A program made the translations under genes and the position numbers. A stretch of 64,000 nucleotides of DNA from contig NZ_FNQE01000005.1 of NCBI RefSeq assembly GCF_900107485.1, positions 42,707 through 106,706 of the forward strand. The letters run 5' to 3'. The notes beneath the pieces were generated by a model, which had not been told where the DNA came from, made no database searches, and saw only the letters and a list, made by a program, of their open reading frames with translations. Positions 37,552 to 46,096 of this stretch are shown here, piece after piece. The DNA comes from Proteiniborus ethanoligenes. GTDB lineage: Bacteria > Bacillota > Clostridia > Tissierellales > Proteiniboraceae. Position 1 is the first letter of the stretch. The number at the start of each line of letters is the position of its first letter.

Positions 37552-37968
37552 TTAAACTGCATCTGGCTTGTATTTTACTTCTTTTATTTCTTCCGTTGAA
37601 AATTTCTTTATTTTATCTACTATTCCCCTCGGCACCTCTAGGGTTTCTGTTCTATCTGCCTTCAATTTATTTTTTAAATATGTGAATGCTGTCCAAGGAT
37701 CTACCTCTTCTCCACATGTAAACAGGTCCACAGCAGCATAGCCATATTCAGGCCATGTGTGGATAGTTAGATGTGATTCTTGAATAACTACTGCTCCACT
37801 AACACCCCATGGATTAAATAGATGGAATACACTTTCCACAATTGTAGCTTTTGCAAGTTCTGCAGCTTTTTTCATGTGCTCTTCTATTAATGCATAATCA
37901 TTTAATATGTCTTTGTCACAATTATAGAACTCAACTAAAATGTGTCTACCTAAATATTTGTCTTTCAT
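37552..37968 (-). CDS. speD: S-adenosylmethionine decarboxylase proenzyme
   Basis: 138 residues, bacterial class 1B size. Makes the aminopropyl donor for SpeE. The self-cleavage site is at Glu-Ser in [22 protein letters not shown], where the Ser becomes the pyruvoyl cofactor. The conserved Cys is in FTCG. ATG with a weak AAAGGGG site upstream. It is preceded by a long gap holding a large palindrome. Confidence 0.95.
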   Translation of the reverse strand: MKDKYLGRHILVEFYNCDKDILNDYALIEEHMKKAAELAKATIVESVFHLFNPWGVSGAVVIQESHLTIHTWPEYGYAAVDLFTCGEEVDPWTAFTYLKNKLKADRTETLEVPRGIVDKIKKFSTEEIKEVKYKPDAV

Positions 37969-38253
37969 TTAACACAGCCCCTTTCTTGCGAAGTAGAGTA
38001 TTATTATATAAAAAGTTTACAGTAGCTAAACCTTTGGGCAAAATTTTTTTATTTAATAATATTAAACCCTAGGTTTAGTCATAATAAATATACTCTATAA
38101 TTATATATTATGTCAATAGATTTTAGTGAATTTGTTTAATATGTAACTTGAGTGTTTTAGCTATTATTCATATATTATTAAACCAAAAGTTAAGCTATAC
38201 ATTACTTTTCATACTGACATTCGTATTATGATTTTTGTTGGAACTATATAAAC

Positions 38254-38294
38254 AATAAAACAGACTACAAAAAAAAATTAGAGTCTGTTTTATT
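38254..38294 (-). terminator. Hairpin with AT-rich loop
   Basis: AATAAAACAGACT (38254-38266) pairs with AGTCTGTTTTATT (38282-38294), loop about 15 bases. Probably the terminator for the operon ending at 38561. The rest of 37969-38250 is AT-rich sequence holding the speD promoter, with no clear motif. Confidence 0.6.
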
Positions 38295-38313
38295 ATTTAT
38301 ATATTAAATTTAA

Positions 38314-38545
38314 TATATAGATAACCAAAATGATAATAAAAAATACTGAGTGAGTGCATTTGCAGAATATGGCTATAACTCCCAATGAATGAAGATGAAA
38401 AATCCGTTAAGAAATTTATGTGTTTGAGCGAAGCGAGTTCATAAATTTTAGGATTTTACATCTGAATGAATTGTAGGAGTTATCCATGTTCGAAACAGCA
38501 GGAACGTGTATTTTTTATTATCTTTTTATGTTGGTTATCTATAAT
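38314..38545. repeat. Large imperfect palindromic element, about 230 bp
   Basis: The ends ATAGATAACCA (from 38317) and TGGTTATCTAT (to 38542) are inverted copies. Inside them AATAAAAAATAC mirrors GTATTTTTTATT, ATAACTCC mirrors GGAGTTAT, and GAAGATGAAAAATCC..AAATTTATG mirrors CATAAATTT..GGATTTTACATCT. The centre (about 38420-38442) is TTGAGCGAAGCGAG. This looks like a non-coding mobile palindrome (MITE or REP-like) or a very long structured RNA. I do not recognise a named family. Confidence 0.8.
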
Positions 38546-38560
38546 ACTAGCTGCTAAATT

Positions 38561-39919
38561 TTAGGGTTCTTTAGGCTCTTGTATTGGTTTCTCTTCTTCT
38601 GGTTTCTCTGGTTCCTGTGGCACTTCTGGATTCTCTGGTCCTTCTGGTATGTCTGGAGTTTCTGGGGCTTCTGGTTCTTTTGGCACTTCTGGTGTATTAC
38701 CGCCTCCTCCACTATTTGACCTCAGCTCTTCTATTTGTCTATTCAATCTATCTATTTCTGCTCTAAGCTGTGAGTTTTCTCTAGCTATGTCTGTGTTCTC
38801 TGAAGAAAGAGTGCTGTTTCTGGAGGCTAAAGCTTCTATGTCTCCATATAAACTCTCTTTATCTTTATTTAACGCTTCTATATCATCTATTAGCCCTAGG
38901 TTTTCTTTATCAAGCTCTTCGTTTTTTTCAGTTAATTCCTGTTCCTTTTTCTCTAATTCTTCTATTCTTGCCCTTTGCTCTTCTATTTTCCCAAGCTGCT
39001 CCTCTATCTTAATTCCTTGTTCTTCAACTTGTGCCCTTAGTATTCCTATTTCTATTAGCTTCTCGTTTAATATTGCTACTAGGTCTTCAATAGTTCCATA
39101 TAATCTTTCTATGTGTGGAAGCAACTTGTAGGATATTGCTGATATTATTTGGCTTTGATGAGGAGTTAAGGCTAGTATCATATTAGATGATACAATAAAT
39201 CTGTCTACTTCTATACTATCTATATTTTCAATCTCTGAACCTATTGAAAATCTCTCTATATCATATATACTGTCTGATTCTAGGCTAAGCATTCTCATTC
39301 CCTTATTATTTTCTTCCCATTCAAAGGATTCTGATATGAATGTTATTAGGTCAGTTGCCTCTTCTAGGGCTTTACCATCAGATATCCTTTCTATGCCTAC
39401 ACCTTTTCTATTTATGTCTTCCAAAAGCTTTTGTCTTAAATAGGCATGAGTGAAGGATATGGACATTTCTTCATTTATATATTCATTTAAATATTTTATT
39501 TTTATAGTACCCGTTTTTTCCCCTTTCCAGGGCGAAGTTAAATCAACCCATTGAACGGGATTAATATTTGGCTCTATGGGAATTATATATGTGTTTTGTT
39601 GTTCTAGCTTTACTGGATTTATGTGTAGTACATAGTCTTCAGCTTCTCCTTCTACGGAAAAATAAAGAATTGGACTATGGTCTAAATTTTCCTTTTTTCT
39701 TATTTCTATTGCTATAGCATTGCCCTTACTATCTTTTTCAATAGCAAAATGTTCTAAAATATCGCTGGTAGTTGCTGCAGTGACTTTTACTTCCTGCATG
39801 GCTTTGCTTGTAAACCAGGAATGAGTATCTATATTTATTAAAAATGCAAAGCCAACTAAAGCTCCACCAGCTAAAAGGGCTACTGATCTTAATAATAAGC
39901 CGCGTAAATTACTCTTCAT
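38561..39919 (-). CDS. Exported coiled-coil protein with Pro/Glu-rich tail in the SipW/TasA locus
   Basis: 452 residues. An N-terminal hydrophobic segment is followed by THSWFTSKA, resembling the WFTS-A stretch after the signal peptides of the two TasA-like proteins upstream. A globular part (about 45-270) precedes a long coiled coil (about 275-395, EEQGIKIEEQLGKIEEQRAR and similar), then a low-complexity tail of PEVPKEPEAPETP type units to the end. Function unknown. As the last gene of the fibre locus it may be a stalk or cross-linking component. Start ATG after GGGAGG. Confidence 0.7.
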   Translation of the reverse strand: MKSNLRGLLLRSVALLAGGALVGFAFLINIDTHSWFTSKAMQEVKVTAATTSDILEHFAIEKDSKGNAIAIEIRKKENLDHSPILYFSVEGEAEDYVLHINPVKLEQQNTYIIPIEPNINPVQWVDLTSPWKGEKTGTIKIKYLNEYINEEMSISFTHAYLRQKLLEDINRKGVGIERISDGKALEEATDLITFISESFEWEENNKGMRMLSLESDSIYDIERFSIGSEIENIDSIEVDRFIVSSNMILALTPHQSQIISAISYKLLPHIERLYGTIEDLVAILNEKLIEIGILRAQVEEQGIKIEEQLGKIEEQRARIEELEKKEQELTEKNEELDKENLGLIDDIEALNKDKESLYGDIEALASRNSTLSSENTDIARENSQLRAEIDRLNRQIEELRSNSGGGGNTPEVPKEPEAPETPDIPEGPENPEVPQEPEKPEEEKPIQEPKEP

Positions 39920-39950
39920 TGAATGTATACACCTCCCTATCTCTTATTTT

Positions 39951-41159
39951 TTATTCATGCTCTTGGTGATAGCCTAAAAGCTTACATATAATAGTAAAGG
40001 CTTCTGCTCTTGTTATGTTGTTTTTAGGCTTAAATGTATTATCTGGGTAGCCTTCTATCACTTTATGCTCTACTCCTGCTTTAACATGAGCTAAGGCCCA
40101 GTTGCCTATGCTTTCCTTGTCTGTAAAGCTTAGCTCTATATCATTTTCTAGGGCTTTATCAAAAGCTCTCATAAGTACTGCTGTCATTTCTTCCCTAGTT
40201 ATGTTTTTATTTGGCTTAAAGGTTTTATTTGGGTAGCCTGTGAATATATTATTTGTTGTGGTGGATTTAATATATCCCTTTGCCCAGCCAGGTATCAGGT
40301 CAATATATCCAGTTGAACCTTTCTCCTCTTCTAATCCTAAGGCTTTCCCTACTAATACAGCTGTTTCTGCTCTTGTTATGTAATTGTCAGGCCTTATGGT
40401 TCCGTCAGGATAGCCTTGTATAATGCCATGCTTTATTAGAGTCAGGATACAATCATGTGCCCAATGACCACCTACATCAACGAATTCATCTTTTTCAGGC
40501 AATTCAGGCTTGTGAGGCTTATCAGGTTCTTTAGGCTCTGGATTTTCCTGCGAATTAATAATAAAATCTACCGTTGCTTTAAGTCCTTGTAGCTCATTTC
40601 CTGCATTTTTATCCATAGCTACTGTATATTCTAAGTCTATATAATCATTTGAATTAATATTGAATTTATCCGCTGGCGACAAATCATATCCTTTATAGTT
40701 TTCATCATTCCTGTCATATAACATTTCATAAAAGCTTTTATCATATACGGTATTTGTAAATACGAGCATGGTTCCTCTTTTAATAGTTAGTTTCATGTTT
40801 TTTGCAAATAATTCATAAATCTCTTTATCTACACCTATTCTAAGCTCTTGTCCCTGAAATTGCTCCAATTTCATCCTTAGTCCTAAGTTTGAAACTTTTA
40901 TTCGTTCTGAATAATTGTTATATATTCTCATGGTTCCACTATGGCTTATTCCTGGTGCCCATAGTCCATTCCCTATATCTCCCGACTGATGAAATATAGG
41001 ACCTCCATTGCTTTTTTCCCCATGAACATATAGGGTTATATCAGGCTCTATTATATTGTCAGAATAAGCAAACTGATTGCCCATATAGAAAAAAGATGTG
41101 AATATGATTGTTGCTAACAACAGTATTGAAGCTGTTTTTTTTACTTGATTTTTAGGCAT
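39951..41159 (-). CDS. TasA/camelysin-like domain fused to three SLH domains (fibre anchor candidate)
   Basis: 402 residues. A signal peptide (about 1-32) is followed by a domain of about 170 residues (DITLYVHGEKSNGGPIF to LKATVDFIINSQ) containing AMDKNAGNELQGL, which matches AYMDKNAGNEYQGL in the TasA-like protein upstream. A short Pro/Lys/Glu linker then leads to three SLH motifs (FVDVGGHWAHDCI; YIDLIPGWAKGYI; FTDKESIGNWALAHV, each with a later ITRAE/ITREE). This reads as a fibre-type domain carrying a wall anchor. ATG with GGAGGTG upstream. Confidence 0.82.
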   Translation of the reverse strand: MPKNQVKKTASILLLATIIFTSFFYMGNQFAYSDNIIEPDITLYVHGEKSNGGPIFHQSGDIGNGLWAPGISHSGTMRIYNNYSERIKVSNLGLRMKLEQFQGQELRIGVDKEIYELFAKNMKLTIKRGTMLVFTNTVYDKSFYEMLYDRNDENYKGYDLSPADKFNINSNDYIDLEYTVAMDKNAGNELQGLKATVDFIINSQENPEPKEPDKPHKPELPEKDEFVDVGGHWAHDCILTLIKHGIIQGYPDGTIRPDNYITRAETAVLVGKALGLEEEKGSTGYIDLIPGWAKGYIKSTTTNNIFTGYPNKTFKPNKNITREEMTAVLMRAFDKALENDIELSFTDKESIGNWALAHVKAGVEHKVIEGYPDNTFKPKNNITRAEAFTIICKLLGYHQEHE

Positions 41160-41228
41160 TTATTCACCTCCTGTTTATAAAATACAAAAGCACTTAATTT
41201 TTAAGTGATTTTGTATTTTATAAAGTTA

Positions 41229-41266
41229 GATTAACCGAAGCTAGATCAATCTAACTTCGGTTAATC
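41229..41266 (-). terminator. Hairpin after the second TasA-like gene
   Basis: GATTAACCGAAG pairs with CTTCGGTTAATC, continuing inward with TAGAT/ATCTA. It lies between the TasA-like gene and the SLH fusion gene and may lower downstream expression. Confidence 0.65.
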
Positions 41267-41276
41267 AGTATATACT

Positions 41277-42224
41277 CTATCTATCTAGTGACCAATATTG
41301 CCATGGTAAGGAGCTAATAGGCTTTAAGTTCTGCATTCCGTATATTTTAACTTCAAATCCCTTCCATTCATCTGGGAATGCGGATTTCTTAATTTTTACA
41401 ATATCTTTACTCCAGTCTACATCTACATCATTTCTACTTATTCCATCTAATGATGTTACTTCTTTGTTATAAAAGTTAATAAATAACCATATTCTTTCTG
41501 CTTCTATTCCCGTTGTTACATCTCCAGTTTCGTGTTTAATCTCTAGCTTATAATGTTCATAAAATAAGTCATTAGGCTCCCAATCGAAGTCAAAATTTAC
41601 ATAATTATCGTCATTGTATGCTACCACGGAGAAATTAGGTGCTAATCCTAAATCCTCTTCCCCATTTTCTCCTGGCACTGGATATTCATTTTGTCTAGCA
41701 TATACTGTAAGGTCGCATTGCATATTTAATCCTTGATATTCGTTGCCTGCATTTTTATCCATATATGCAGTTATTACCATTTGCCTTGTTTCTTCAGGTT
41801 GTATACCGTAGATAGGGTCAAAATACCCACCATTTTCTTCTACCAACTGGCTTAATCTTCCATCAAATACTGTTTCTCCGTCTATTGTTATATTTAGCAT
41901 TAGTACATCATCTAGTTTTGTATCGCCAGTAATATTTTCTGCTGTCATACGATATAGATAAAATGGTAATGAGCCTACGTTCTTTAATACAGTTTCTTGA
42001 ACTTTTTCTGGCGGCTGGCCTGGCTCCATATTATCAAAGGACACTGTAGCAAATTGCTCGTTTACATCTTCGCCATCTATTATTCCACCTAATATTAATG
42101 TACCTGTTTTGAATGTGTTCTCATTACTAGTTGCCCTGCTAGTAAACCATGCCATAGTGCCTACACCAGCCATGGCACATATAAGTGTTACTACCAGCAT
42201 AGCTGCAATATATCTTTTTTTCAT
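41277..42224 (-). CDS. TasA/CalY-like fibre protein with extra C-terminal domain
   Basis: 315 residues. SipW-type signal peptide: MKKRYIAAMLVVTLICAMAG followed by MAWFTSRATSNENTFKTG. The camelysin-type domain (about 30-190) includes FDNMEPGQPPE and the AYMDKNAGNEYQGL signature. A further 120-residue domain follows (NFSVVAYNDDNYVNFDFDW onward) with no recognised family. By analogy with TasA of Bacillus subtilis it is exported through SipW cleavage and may form extracellular fibres. ATG after GGAGGAG. Confidence 0.85.
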   Translation of the reverse strand: MKKRYIAAMLVVTLICAMAGVGTMAWFTSRATSNENTFKTGTLILGGIIDGEDVNEQFATVSFDNMEPGQPPEKVQETVLKNVGSLPFYLYRMTAENITGDTKLDDVLMLNITIDGETVFDGRLSQLVEENGGYFDPIYGIQPEETRQMVITAYMDKNAGNEYQGLNMQCDLTVYARQNEYPVPGENGEEDLGLAPNFSVVAYNDDNYVNFDFDWEPNDLFYEHYKLEIKHETGDVTTGIEAERIWLFINFYNKEVTSLDGISRNDVDVDWSKDIVKIKKSAFPDEWKGFEVKIYGMQNLKPISSLPWQYWSLDR

Positions 42225-42269
42225 AAAATACTCCTCCTTAAATAAAGTATCTTGATTTATTGCTTATTC

Positions 42270-42303
42270 AATAAACATAGTCGGAAAACCCGACTATGTT
42301 TAT
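42270..42303 (-). terminator. Hairpin after the first TasA-like gene
   Basis: AATAAACATAGTCGG pairs with CCGACTATGTTTAT around AAAA. Probably a partial terminator that keeps the first fibre gene more highly expressed than the genes beyond it. Confidence 0.7.
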
Positions 42304-42343
42304 TATTCTTATAAAAAAAAGGTGTAATCAATATCTCTTGATT

Positions 42344-42889
42344 TTAATAATCTCCTTCGTAATCTTCATTTAGTAATTGAGTAGCTCTAAATTCAAAGTC
42401 TATTTCAGCGCTTTTACCTTGACAGTCATTTTCTGCAGAAGTTGGTAGAGTCAATGTAATTGTTAGCACGTCTGATTTATCTACTGCTAGGTTTTCATTT
42501 ATTTCATAGCCATTTACTTGATCCAATAAATTAATTGTGCCACTGAATATTGTAATATTTTCATTTTTAACAATTGTAATTACTAAGTCATCTGCTAAAT
42601 CAGCATCAGCTGTAACAGTTGGTATAAGCTTATATCTAAATGGTAACGTGCTATTACTATCATGAGCAATAGTAACAGTATAGTCTTTTGAATCGCCAGG
42701 TTGTTGATTTGTTACACTTATTACTCCGCCTGCACTTTCTGTTGCTGACATTTTCAATGTACCAGTCTGAAACACATTATCTGTACTCGTAGCCTGACTT
42801 GTAAACCATGCATATGTACCTAATCCTGCTCCAAATGCTAATAATCCAATTAACATTAATGCTAATATCATTCTTTTTTTCATTTTCAA
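42344..42889 (-). CDS. TasA/camelysin-like fibre protein
   Basis: 181 residues. Signal peptide and post-signal motif of the SipW-dependent type: LMLIGLLAFGAGLGTYAWFT, then STDNVFQTGTLKMSA. The body has VTNQQPGDSKDYTVTIAHDSN, LPFRYKLIPTV and a terminal SAENDCQGKSAEIDFEFRA, the positional equivalent of AGNE-x-QG in the neighbours. Expected to be a small beta-rich secreted protein that polymerises outside the cell. First substrate gene after sipW. ATG after GGAGGA. Confidence 0.88.
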   Translation of the reverse strand: MKMKKRMILALMLIGLLAFGAGLGTYAWFTSQATSTDNVFQTGTLKMSATESAGGVISVTNQQPGDSKDYTVTIAHDSNSTLPFRYKLIPTVTADADLADDLVITIVKNENITIFSGTINLLDQVNGYEINENLAVDKSDVLTITLTLPTSAENDCQGKSAEIDFEFRATQLLNEDYEGDY

Positions 42890-42978
42890 AAATCCTCCTT
42901 AAGTCTTATAATTATTTTTCTCTTTTTTTGATACAATAATGGTGAAAGGTTTTCTAAATCTTTCTTTTTCTTCACGGA

Positions 42979-43008
42979 GGGTTATCTTGGTAGAGATAGC
43001 CCTTTTTT
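42979..43008 (+). terminator. Hairpin with plus-strand T-tract between sipW and tasA-like gene
   Basis: GGGTTATCT pairs with AGATAGCCC around TGGTAG, followed by TTTTTT on the plus strand. It would end antisense transcripts, or act as a stem in the fibre mRNA leader. It lies in the 200-base gap between the two genes. Confidence 0.5.
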
Positions 43009-43090
43009 ATTTTTTTGTTTATTTTTATCACCCCCAGTTCTATAGTTTTTTCTTCCATTGCTACAATATTTTTTGAATAACTGCTGCAGC

Positions 43091-43660
43091 TTATATTTTC
43101 ATATTGTCCTTATGTTTAGTCTTATCTTTTTCTTCCTCATCTATTTTGGACAATATGTTTTTTATTTCCCCTCCTAGAAGGAGAAATACAGGCACTAGGA
43201 TTAATAATATGAACCCTATGGGGCTTCTAATAAAATTCACTATGTATCCACCCCTCGGAATATTTAATACAAAGGAGCCTACTAATTGATCCCATAGAAC
43301 TAGTCCACCATCCTCTGTATTATTTGCATCTCCTTTTGTTTCAAAGGCTAACTCTCCGTTCTTTTCTGTGATACCTATTACTCTGTGAGTGACTAATGCA
43401 TCTGAGTTTACCCTATATGTTACTATGTCTCCTATTTTGATTTGTTCTGGTTCTACATCCTTTGATATTATTAAATCTCCTGGTTGGAGAATAGGTCTCA
43501 TGCTGCCTGAAAGCACAGATAAAGTTTTAAACCCTAGTATTGAAGGTATTTTACTAGGGTCTCTCCTATGTTGAATAGCTCCATAGAAGGATAAGCTTGT
43601 AGCTGCTATAAGGATTATCAATAAAAAGTTTCCAATCCATTTTACTGTTCTTTTGAACAT
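43091..43660 (-). CDS. sipW: SipW-type (ER-type) signal peptidase I
   Basis: About 189 residues from the ATG at 43660, which has AGAGGAG 9 bases upstream; the ATG at 43669 directly abuts it. Two membrane helices (N-terminal, and C-terminal IGFILLILVPVFLLL). The catalytic Ser is in VLSGSMRPIL, and the second catalytic residue is His in ALVTHRVIGI, marking the Ser-His archaeal/ER type rather than Ser-Lys. KGDANNTED is the box E equivalent. It removes signal peptides from TasA/CalY-like proteins, three or four of which follow in order. Confidence 0.94.
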   Translation of the reverse strand: MFKRTVKWIGNFLLIILIAATSLSFYGAIQHRRDPSKIPSILGFKTLSVLSGSMRPILQPGDLIISKDVEPEQIKIGDIVTYRVNSDALVTHRVIGITEKNGELAFETKGDANNTEDGGLVLWDQLVGSFVLNIPRGGYIVNFIRSPIGFILLILVPVFLLLGGEIKNILSKIDEEEKDKTKHKDNMKI

Positions 43661-43680
43661 TGATTTCATCTCCTCTGTTC

Positions 43681-43796
43681 ATTGGTAAACAATAGGTTTT
43701 CTCCAAGTATTTTAATTTTCAGTTTTCACCTCAAGGGGTTAAGGCTGTGTATCTTAATGTTTTTACTAAATTGTTTCTCTTGAATTGTTTACCAAT
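43681..43796. repeat. Separated 12-bp inverted repeat upstream of sipW
   Basis: ATTGGTAAACAA (43681-43692) and TTGTTTACCAAT (43785-43796) are perfect inverted copies 92 bases apart, with the inner arm next to the sipW ribosome site. It could be a paired operator or a leader stem that hides the ribosome site. Confidence 0.6.
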
Positions 43797-43873
43797 ACCA
43801 TATTTTTTATACATTGTTTTCTAAGAGAGTATATGTTTAAAACTAAAAAATAATAACTATTAATAAAATAAAA

Positions 43874-43921
43874 AAGCTGCAAATCTATCTAAGTTTTACC
43901 TAATAGATAGATTTGCAGCTT
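43874..43921 (-). terminator. Strong 17-bp stem terminator
   Basis: AAGCTGCAAATCTATCT and AGATAGATTTGCAGCTT are perfect complements with a 14-base loop, followed on the minus strand by TTTTTATTTTATT. A second terminator after veg. Confidence 0.85.
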
Positions 43922-43929
43922 CTCCATTC

Positions 43930-43960
43930 AAAAAAAAATACAAGCCGCCATTCTGGCGAC
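43930..43960 (-). terminator. Terminator of veg
   Basis: TGGCG/CGCCA stem with a 3-base loop followed on the minus strand by nine T (43932-43939 region). It ends 6 bases past the veg stop. Confidence 0.75.
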
Positions 43961-43966
43961 TTACAT

Positions 43967-44230
43967 TTAGCTTATCTGAATTTTTCTTTCTTCATTGCAA
44001 AGAGTAACTTCGACTGTTTCTGTCAATATATCTGAATAACTATAAGACACTCTTCTTATAGAATTGTACCCTCCGTCGATAACTACTACAAATATGCTTG
44101 GATAAGCACTTTCTATGATGCCTTCCTTGATTGTTGTCTTCTTCCTTCCCTTGTTAGCTTTTAACCTTACTTTCTGCCCTACGCAGCTTTCCACACTGGC
44201 TCTTATTTTAGCCAAAGAGTTCCTTTCCAA
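43967..44230 (-). CDS. veg: Veg protein
   Basis: About 87 residues from the TTG at 44230, 8 bases after GAAGGTG; an ATG at 44251 lies upstream of that site and is less likely. The protein matches Bacillus Veg along its length: IRASVESCVGQKVRLKANKG, then GRKKTTIKEGIIESAYPSIF and RRVSYSYSDILTETVEV. In Bacillus subtilis Veg stimulates biofilm matrix gene expression through SinR. Here it lies next to a SipW/TasA-like locus, though the two are separated by two terminators. Confidence 0.9.
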   Translation of the reverse strand: MERNSLAKIRASVESCVGQKVRLKANKGRKKTTIKEGIIESAYPSIFVVVIDGGYNSIRRVSYSYSDILTETVEVTLCNEERKIQIS

Positions 44231-44387
44231 CAAACAATCACCTTCTTTCAATTAATACCACATGCTACATATTATACTAACATAAACGAAACCTTTTGTC
44301 AAATCAAACTTTTAATTGTACTATATATCACTAGTCCTTGTCAAATATAAATTTCTTACAAATTCCTATGAAAATGTGGCTATTTAT

Positions 44388-45800
44388 CTAGTATTTATAA
44401 TAATCCGTCAATCCCGCCTTAATTCCATCTATTATTTTGTCGATATATGAATTATCATTGAGCCTTGATTCCTTCTCTGGATTAGTTATATATTCAAGCT
44501 CAAGATGTAATGAGCCTACTAATACCTCTCTTAACAAATAAAAATCTGCTATCTTGATACCACGATTTAAAATCTCCCCATCCTTTGTTAAGTTAGCTAT
44601 TATTAGCTTAGCTAAAGATTCACTTTCTCTATCATTTCTATAATGATAGATTTCGCAGCCATGAATTGTAGGATTCGTATAGCCGTTTAGATGTATACTA
44701 ATAAAAAAATCAGGCCTTAATTCATTAGCCATCTGTGCCCTTTTTGATAGGGAAATATACTTATCTTCATTTCTAGTTATCTCCACCCTTGCTCCAAGCT
44801 CTTCCAATGCCGGCTTAAGCCTTTGAGCTATCTTAAGTACTACGTCCTTTTCTCTTGTGCCATTTAATCCAACATAATCCTGGCTGCTTTCTCCTCCATG
44901 TCCAGGGTCTAACATTATTATTCTTCCATTTAAGGGCTTTTCTATACATGGTTTTTCAATTTTTTTAATATCTATTCCAGTATAATAATAATTTAGTATC
45001 TGGCCACAGTCTTTTCCCTCTAAAGCCATTTGGTGTCCTCCATATTGGCACAGGCCTAAGCCATGGCCTTCTCCCCTAGTGGCAAAGGTGAAAACCGCTG
45101 GTGAAAAGCTAAACCTAGTTGAATCTAGACCTAGAAGCTCTGATATTTCTGTGCCACTGAATTCCTTCCCAGATATTTTTATGCTAATAATCCGTCCATA
45201 ATCATCTCTTTTTATGTCATCAAAGAAGCCTTCTATGCTAGTTTTCAATGTAGGCTTTAGTGATGGAAATTTTATATTTAATCTTTCTTCTATCTCCTCA
45301 AGAGAAATAGTCTTGCTATTATCCCAGTTAGGAGAATTGATGCAGTAGTCGCACAGCACTCTCCTTAAATACACTATTTTTCTGTTTAATATGCTTTCTG
45401 AGTTTTCTGTAGAGCCCCCACAGGTATGATGGAATCTAGCGTCTATTGGCTTATTGTTAAAGGTCATTATTAATCCTTCTGTTGCTTTTACTGCGGCTTT
45501 TATTATTTCCTTTTTATCTATAGCTTTTAAAGAACTGTAATCTGATAATTCTATACAGTGCCCTTCATCACATATATCACAGCTACTGTGATTAGAGCAG
45601 CCTTCACCATCAAAAACTCTCATTAGCCTTACAAGCTGTGTCCTAGCTATAATGCTCTGTGCCTTTATAAGCTCTATGTGAAATACATCTTTTATTTGTA
45701 AGGCTACTGCTAGCATAACAGCCTCTTCAAGGGGAAGCTGTATTATCTTTCCTTCTTTATGAACAAAAACATCTATATAAATGGTATTATCTTCTATCAT
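44388..45800 (-). CDS. SpoIID/LytB-like and N-acetylmuramoyl-L-alanine amidase fusion
   Basis: 470 residues from the ATG at 45800 (AGGAGG 8 bases upstream). N-terminal SpoIID/LytB domain (about 15-290): VMLAVALQIKDVFHIELIKAQSIIARTQL, RFHHTCGGSTE, GRGEGHGLGLCQYGGHQMA-type end. C-terminal Amidase_3 domain (about 300-470) with zinc ligands in MLDPGHGG, the Glu in REKDVVL, and ISIHLNGY. No signal peptide is seen. The two activities resemble SpoIID and SpoIIP, which act together in engulfment. Unusual Cys-rich insert CSNHSSCDICDEGHC at about 75-90. Confidence 0.85.
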   Translation of the reverse strand: MIEDNTIYIDVFVHKEGKIIQLPLEEAVMLAVALQIKDVFHIELIKAQSIIARTQLVRLMRVFDGEGCSNHSSCDICDEGHCIELSDYSSLKAIDKKEIIKAAVKATEGLIMTFNNKPIDARFHHTCGGSTENSESILNRKIVYLRRVLCDYCINSPNWDNSKTISLEEIEERLNIKFPSLKPTLKTSIEGFFDDIKRDDYGRIISIKISGKEFSGTEISELLGLDSTRFSFSPAVFTFATRGEGHGLGLCQYGGHQMALEGKDCGQILNYYYTGIDIKKIEKPCIEKPLNGRIIMLDPGHGGESSQDYVGLNGTREKDVVLKIAQRLKPALEELGARVEITRNEDKYISLSKRAQMANELRPDFFISIHLNGYTNPTIHGCEIYHYRNDRESESLAKLIIANLTKDGEILNRGIKIADFYLLREVLVGSLHLELEYITNPEKESRLNDNSYIDKIIDGIKAGLTDYYKY

Positions 45801-46096
45801 TAATATACCTCCTAAATATGGGGTCATAAATATAGCTAATTATAGTCTCTATAAACACAAATAGATATAATATATAATATAATATGAGATACAGGCTTTA
45901 GGTGTGCATGGCATACTTTTAGGGATAGAGTGCTTGTTTTATTATTTTTATGTTTAAGATTGTTTTTCTGGGTATTTATTTAAGGTGCATACAACAAAAA
46001 GAAGGATTATGTAAGTTTTTGTGGAACTTCTTAATTAGCTAATAGTTAGGGTTAAATATTTTAGATGCAAGGAGGAAGTGGGATAACCCCCAAATT

